From JAJFTV01 sp964532655 (GTDB lineage: Bacteria > Chloroflexota > Anaerolineae > Anaerolineales > Anaerolineaceae): 64,000 bases of DNA. The notes beneath the pieces are model-generated. The model saw only the letters and a program-made list of their open reading frames with translations. It had not been told where the DNA came from and did no database searches. Positions within the stretch are counted from its first letter, which is position 1. Every line of letters begins with the position of its first letter. Below, one piece after another: positions 63,787-64,000 of this stretch. The translations under genes were made by a program, and so were the position numbers. The stretch lies in assembly GCA_964532655.1 (NCBI GenBank), contig CAZHMZ010000001.1:4882-68881 (forward strand), in the 5' to 3' direction.

Positions 63787-64000
63787 GCCATTATCCTGAC
63801 GAAATTCCCCTGTATGTCGCCGGACAGCTTGGACCGGCCGAGGCCGCCAGGCTGGAGAAACACCTGACTGACTGCCCGGAATGCCGCGAAGAGCTGCGCT
63901 TCTGGCAGGAACTGCGCTTGGGGATTCAGGTTGAAAGCGCTCAGTTCGCTGCCCCGCCCGCTCTGGCGCAGCGCGCCCTGCAGCAGATCCATGCGTCCGG
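63783..64000 (+). CDS. Zinc-binding anti-sigma factor (ZAS), N-terminal part (cut by window edge)
   Basis: First 72 residues: an opening MSHYPDEIPLYVAGQLGPAE and the zinc motif EKHLTDCPECREELRF (His-x3-Cys-x2-Cys) that holds the cognate ECF sigma inactive, followed by a helix. Coupled by ATGA to the sigma gene. A membrane or sensor domain would lie beyond the window. Confidence 0.88.
   Translation, partial: MSHYPDEIPLYVAGQLGPAEAARLEKHLTDCPECREELRFWQELRLGIQVESAQFAAPPALAQRALQQIHAS

Overview
The window reads as a piece of a scaffolded (probably metagenome-assembled) chromosome from a GC-rich bacterium of Chloroflexota/Anaerolineae type. That placement is an inference from recognised protein families and intergenic repeats; there is no rRNA gene or other decisive marker. 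Four runs of exactly 100 N (26690, 32798, 35429, 39595) are scaffold joins of unknown true length, and three of them cut genes or promoter regions. I saw no rRNA, tRNA, CRISPR array, insertion sequence or replication origin.

Layout. 1-3.3 kb: the 5' part of a UbiE/MenG methyltransferase, then a tight operon for recycling cell-wall amino sugars (anmK-murQ-sugar kinase) behind a good sigma-70 promoter. 3.7-7.5 kb: a coupled operon of a 570-aa protein with a nucleoside-phosphorylase-like C-terminus, a RelA/SpoT-like protein (HD-TGS-ACT, with a decayed synthetase domain) and a 79-aa protein. 7.6-14.4 kb: a lipoprotein, then five Tad-type envelope proteins: three TadG-like proteins with Asn-rich beta-helix-like bodies and two TadE pseudopilin-like proteins. 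14.8-23.2 kb: cupin, SatA-like acetyltransferase, paired zinc-ribbon membrane proteins, a GT-C glycosyltransferase-like protein, a CBS-domain CorC/HlyC protein, two more GNATs and a lipoprotein. 23.2-23.9 kb is repeat-rich and non-coding. 23.9-26.6 kb: a zinc (or manganese) ABC importer with His-rich tails.

26.8-32.8 kb: a 1637-residue UvrA-like protein with four ABC ATPase modules (a fused UvrA pair) whose stop overlaps the start of a terpene-cyclase-fold protein. 32.9-40.5 kb: a Gfo/Idh/MocA oxidoreductase, then a signalling block (REC-GAF-GGDEF, REC-PAS-kinase, multi-PAS kinase, Rcp1-type receiver) and a VOC protein. 40.5-48.6 kb: lipoprotein, DEAD-box helicase, class C beta-lactamase-like serine hydrolase, three tandem Hsp20 chaperones, RNHCP protein and RsgA, preceded by a tiny promoter-ORF-terminator unit. 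48.9-53.4 kb: a 7TM-PAS-GGDEF cyclase, two coupled SDR dehydrogenases and a membrane-anchored LuxR regulator.

53.4-55.1 kb is an eroded RHS locus: an RHS core tail joined to an HNH-like toxin domain, an overlapping double-CxxC immunity-type gene resembling the myxobacterial SitI6 family, then a frameshifted upstream RHS fragment. 55.1-64 kb: a membrane protein, a SnoaL-like protein, a four-gene ABC transporter/two-component operon (all minus strand, overlapping or nearly so), a small gene with what looks like a leaderless promoter, a GNAT, and an ECF sigma/anti-sigma pair running off the right edge.

The least explained systems are the four-ABC UvrA/cyclase pair, the phosphorylase-like/RelA-like operon, the Tad beta-helix cluster and the RHS remnant with its toxin/immunity pair.
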